Source of the DNA: MAG-121220-bin8 sp965655865
Lineage (GTDB): Bacteria > Bacteroidota > Bacteroidia > Flavobacteriales > Flavobacteriaceae
Reading direction: 5' to 3'
DNA length: 64,000 bases
Assembly: GCA_965655865.1 (NCBI GenBank)
Contig: CBFHJJ010000005.1
Location: 1-64,000, forward strand
Shown: positions 61,349 through 64,000 of the stretch, in pieces
How positions within the stretch are numbered: position 1 is the first letter of the stretch
Layout of the letters: every line of letters begins with the position of its first letter
The notes under the pieces: model-generated
Told to the model about the DNA's origin: nothing
Seen by the model: only the letters and a program-made list of their open reading frames with translations
Databases searched by the model: none
Program-made: the position numbers and the translations under genes

Positions 61349-63753
61349 ATGAGTTCAGGATAATTATTTGGATCGTATTCGTTCATTATACTGTATGCTG
61401 TCTCAATTATATCGTCAATTGATGGTTTTGAAAAGTAATCTCCGTCAGTTCCATATGCCGGTCTGTGTGCTTTTGAAGTTAATGTTATTGGGCTCGAATC
61501 TAAAAATTTAAACCCATCACGTTCTTGTATTATCTTTTGTAAAATATATGAGGAAGCTCCACCAGGTAAATCTTCATCGATTATTAATAACTTATTGGTT
61601 TTTTTTAAACTCTCAATAATTAAGTTAGAATTATCAAATGGAATTAAACATTGAACATCAATGATTTCACAACTAACACCTAAATCTTCTAATTCAATAG
61701 ATGCTTTTTCAACTAACCTTAAAGTAGAACCATACGAAACTATAGTGATTTGATTCCCATCTTTAATTTTTTCAGATTCACCAATTAAAACTGTAAATTC
61801 AGATAAATTGTCTGGTTGCTTTTCTTTTAGACGATATCCGTTTAAAGATTCTATGATTACGGCTGGCTCTTGACATTGTAACAAAGAATTATACATTCCA
61901 CTAGCTTGTACCATATTTCTAGGCACAAGTAAGTTAATTCCTCTTAATGTTGATAATAGTGCACCCATAGGAGAACCTGAATGCCATATTCCTTCCAATC
62001 TGTGTCCTCTAGTTCTAATAATTAGTGGGGCAATTTGCCTGCCAAAAGTTCTATAATGAAGAGTAGCTAAATCATCACTTAATATTTGTAAAGCATATAA
62101 TAAATAATCTAAATACTGAATTTCAGCAATTGGTCTAAAGCCTCTTAAAGCTAAACCAATACCTTCTCCTACTATGGACGCTTCTCTAATTCCTCTATCA
62201 GAAACTCTTTCAATACCATGAATATCTTGTAATCCCTCTAGACCCTGGTTAACATCACCAATTTTTCCAGAATCTTCTCCGAAAATCATTAAATTATCAT
62301 ATTTAGTTAATAGACTATCAAAATTATTTCTAATTATGATTCTGCCATCTATTTTCTTTGATTCGGAACTGTAAATTGGATTTATTTTTTTTACACTTTT
62401 GTAATTAGTATTATACTCATTGTAGAGTTTTGAACTGTATATTTTCTTTTGTTCAGTTGAAAAACTAATAATCCAGTTTTTAAGAGAATTTATCTCAATA
62501 GAATTTTCATTTAATAGCGTACGTAAAACTTTTCTTGCATTAGATAATATATCTTTTTTATTTGGTTCCTTGATTCTTGACAGTTCCGAAATAAAAACAT
62601 TCAAATTATAATTTGAATGTTTTTTTGATAGATTATCTAATAATTTAATATAATCATCTCTTGTTGTTAGAATTGGGTTTATATACGTTTCCCAAGCTTC
62701 TTTCTTAGAAATTCGAACATTATTCTTACATCTAGATTCAATAGCAAGTAAGTCATCTTCATTTGAAATACTATTATCAAGAATCCATTGTCTCATTTTG
62801 ACATTGCAATCATTAACTTTTTCCCATTCTAACCTTTCTTTAGATTTATATCTTTCGTGTGAACCAGAAGATGAATGACCAATTGGTTGTGTTAATTCTT
62901 TAACATGAACTATAACAGGAACATGCTCAACTCTTGCTATATCACTAGCCTTTTGATAAGTATTTATTAAATCAGGATAGCTCCAGCCATTAACTGTTAG
63001 TATTTCAAAACCTTTTTTCAAAGATGTTCTTTTAAAACCAGAAAGAGCTTCAGAAATATCTTCTTTAATGGTTTGATCTTTATTTTCTACTGATATTCCA
63101 TATTTATCATCCCAAATACTTATTACCATTGGAACCTGATGAACTCCAGCTGCATTTAAAACCTCAAAAAAAACACCTTCACTAGTACTTGCATTGCCAA
63201 TTGTGCCCCAAGCAATTTCATTTCCATTATTAGTAAAATTTTTAGAATTTTTAAAATCAAATTTCCTGTACAATTTAGAAGCTTGTGCTAATCCAAGTAA
63301 TCTTGGCATCTGAGAACCTGTGCATGAAATATCAGAGCTAGAGTTTTTAAGTTCAATAGATTTTTTCCAAGACCCATCATTGTTTAGAAGGGGAGTATTA
63401 AAATGCGCACCCATTTGACGTCCGGCTGACATGGGTTCTTCATTAATATCCGTATTTGCATATAAACCCGAAAAAATTTGTTTGACTGTTAACTCGTTAA
63501 TCGCCATCATAAAAGTTTGATCTCGATAATAACCTGATCTAAAATCTCCTTTTTGAAAAACTTTTGCTAGGGCAATTTGAGGTAATTCTTTTCCGTCTCC
63601 AAAAATACCAAACTTTGCTTTTCCACTCAAAACCTCTCTTCTTCCAAGTAAACTAGCTTCTCTACTAGTAACTATTATTCTATAATCTTCTAAAACTTGT
63701 TTTTTAAAAGTTTCAAATGAAATTTCTTTATTAAGATCAATGTTGTTTTCCAT
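61345..63753 (-). CDS. 2-oxo acid dehydrogenase E1, fused alpha and beta subunits
   Basis: An 802-residue protein. Residues about 1-390 are an E1 alpha-like ThDP domain with GRREVLSGKAKFG near 43 and the ThDP segment GTIGNASTSEGVFFE near 185, ending at WDDKYGIS near 215. Residues about 450-802 are E1 beta (FGEDSGKIGDVNQG, RVSDRGIREASIVGEGIGLALRG, TRGHRLEGIWHSGSP). Such fusions are usual in Bacteroidetes and act in branched-chain or pyruvate dehydrogenase complexes with E2 and E3; no E2 is adjacent, and lpd lies 52 kb away. In the alpha half the two metal-ligand positions show swapped Asp and Asn. Confidence 0.9.
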   Translation of the reverse strand: MENNIDLNKEISFETFKKQVLEDYRIIVTSREASLLGRREVLSGKAKFGIFGDGKELPQIALAKVFQKGDFRSGYYRDQTFMMAINELTVKQIFSGLYANTDINEEPMSAGRQMGAHFNTPLLNNDGSWKKSIELKNSSSDISCTGSQMPRLLGLAQASKLYRKFDFKNSKNFTNNGNEIAWGTIGNASTSEGVFFEVLNAAGVHQVPMVISIWDDKYGISVENKDQTIKEDISEALSGFKRTSLKKGFEILTVNGWSYPDLINTYQKASDIARVEHVPVIVHVKELTQPIGHSSSGSHERYKSKERLEWEKVNDCNVKMRQWILDNSISNEDDLLAIESRCKNNVRISKKEAWETYINPILTTRDDYIKLLDNLSKKHSNYNLNVFISELSRIKEPNKKDILSNARKVLRTLLNENSIEINSLKNWIISFSTEQKKIYSSKLYNEYNTNYKSVKKINPIYSSESKKIDGRIIIRNNFDSLLTKYDNLMIFGEDSGKIGDVNQGLEGLQDIHGIERVSDRGIREASIVGEGIGLALRGFRPIAEIQYLDYLLYALQILSDDLATLHYRTFGRQIAPLIIRTRGHRLEGIWHSGSPMGALLSTLRGINLLVPRNMVQASGMYNSLLQCQEPAVIIESLNGYRLKEKQPDNLSEFTVLIGESEKIKDGNQITIVSYGSTLRLVEKASIELEDLGVSCEIIDVQCLIPFDNSNLIIESLKKTNKLLIIDEDLPGGASSYILQKIIQERDGFKFLDSSPITLTSKAHRPAYGTDGDYFSKPSIDDIIETAYSIMNEYDPNNYPELI

Positions 63754-63769
63754 TAAGAAATTTAGGTTG

Positions 63770-63777
63770 CAAATTTA
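63770..63777 (-). promoter_or_regulatory. -7 box (TAAATTTG) of the E1 gene
   Basis: TAAATTTG on the minus strand, 16 nt before the ATG at 63753. Confidence 0.5.
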
Positions 63778-63808
63778 AAAAAAAAAGATGTTGATTCCTA
63801 TTTGTATA

Positions 63809-64000
63809 TTAAAACCATCTTCTTGTAAATAAACCTGATAATGTGTCAGGATCAAGAGAAATTTTAAATCTTATTTTACTTAAGTAATTATTTTGGTTTA
63901 GCTCATTTCCTAATGATGAATAAACAGGAAAATATAATTCAAAATAATCAGTAAAAAGATTTAATCTTATTCCTGATTCATATTGAAAAATCAAATCTTC
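63809..64000 (-). CDS. C-terminal part of a probable outer-membrane beta-barrel protein (partial)
   Basis: The last 63 or so residues of a longer gene that continues past the window end; its true start is not visible. Alternating hydrophobic and polar strands (GIRLNLFTDYFELYFPVYSS, YLSKIRFKISLDP) and a C-terminal aromatic residue (RRWF) are typical of outer-membrane barrels. In flavobacteria a similar tail closes large membrane-linked metalloproteases, which I suspect but cannot prove from this fragment. It lies 55 bp upstream of the E1 gene on the same strand. Confidence 0.6.
   Translation of the reverse strand, partial: EDLIFQYESGIRLNLFTDYFELYFPVYSSLGNELNQNNYLSKIRFKISLDPDTLSGLFTRRWF

Noticed and set aside
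1..64000. Mobile elements, CRISPR arrays, prophage or genomic island
   Set aside because: No transposase, integrase, phage structural genes, regularly spaced repeats or clear base-composition shifts were seen; gene content is housekeeping throughout.

Overview
The window is a gene-dense, AT-rich chromosomal segment from a member of the Bacteroidota, most likely a marine-type, streamlined Flavobacteriales. The evidence is the arginine cluster with an N-acyl-ornithine transcarbamylase (ArgF') and an embedded proC, the ftsK-lolA-lptG-ribBA string, long class II IlvC, plant-like GapN, a fused E1 alpha/beta dehydrogenase, a YtxJ-type protein, and the almost complete absence of Shine-Dalgarno sequences. 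Sequences matching the Bacteroidetes -7 box TAnnTTTG sit just upstream of many genes. I see no insertion sequence, prophage, CRISPR array, rRNA or pseudogene. The only tRNA is a fragment at the left edge. No gap between genes exceeds about 225 bp.

Layout. 1-98: 5' end of a probable tRNA-Ser leaving the window, with a textbook promoter. 99-7942: TauE-type permease, then leftward ftsK-lolA-lptG-ribBA (cell division and envelope, riboflavin) and nhaC. 8029-9423: lpd (E3). 9420-18087: leftward arginine operon GNAT-argG-argC-proC-argD-argF'-argB-argE-argH, preceded by a GC-rich, folded leader RNA. 18312-22851: pabB, tilS, dsbD. 22846-25461: flavin reductase, nitroreductase, aldehyde dehydrogenase. 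25492-32584: a leader peptide plus attenuator terminator, then ilvD-ilvB-ilvN-ilvC-gapN. 32581-36579: dnaN, SAM hydrolase, phoH-purC. 36551-40362: leftward Gfo/Idh oxidoreductase, yggS, exonuclease/GIY-YIG fusion, miaA. 40419-45895: pcm, smpB, ytxJ, glyA, glutaminyl cyclase, SRP RNA, SDR, fsa/tal. 45892-53758: thioredoxin-fold lipoprotein, ABC-F ATPase, pheT and a DUF2007 protein, recG. 53839-61348: uvrD/pcrA, DEAD-box helicase, OmpA lipoprotein, GT2, HsdR-N nuclease domain, holA. 61345-64000: E1 alpha/beta fusion and the C-terminus of an outer-membrane barrel-like protein.

How the genes fit together: amino-acid biosynthesis dominates. Complete ArgB-C-D-E-F'-G-H enzymes sit in one unit, and the full IlvBN-C-D set sits in another. 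Each unit has a candidate RNA control element in front of it. The rest is housekeeping (DNA replication and repair, tRNA modification, translation rescue, envelope transport).

The most notable signals are: (i) a folded arg leader whose two hairpin loops are complementary; (ii) an Ile/Leu-rich six-residue leader peptide followed by an intrinsic terminator ending 4 nt before ilvD; (iii) all 11 convergent gene junctions in the window overlap, seven of them by exactly the 4 bp of shared stop codons; (iv) several enzymes with lost or altered catalytic residues: the RibBA C-terminal domain, one ABC-F ATP site, a thioredoxin fold without cysteines, and the E1 alpha metal site. No wholly new multi-gene system is evident. 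All statements about families come from recognition of motifs and gene order, not from database searches.
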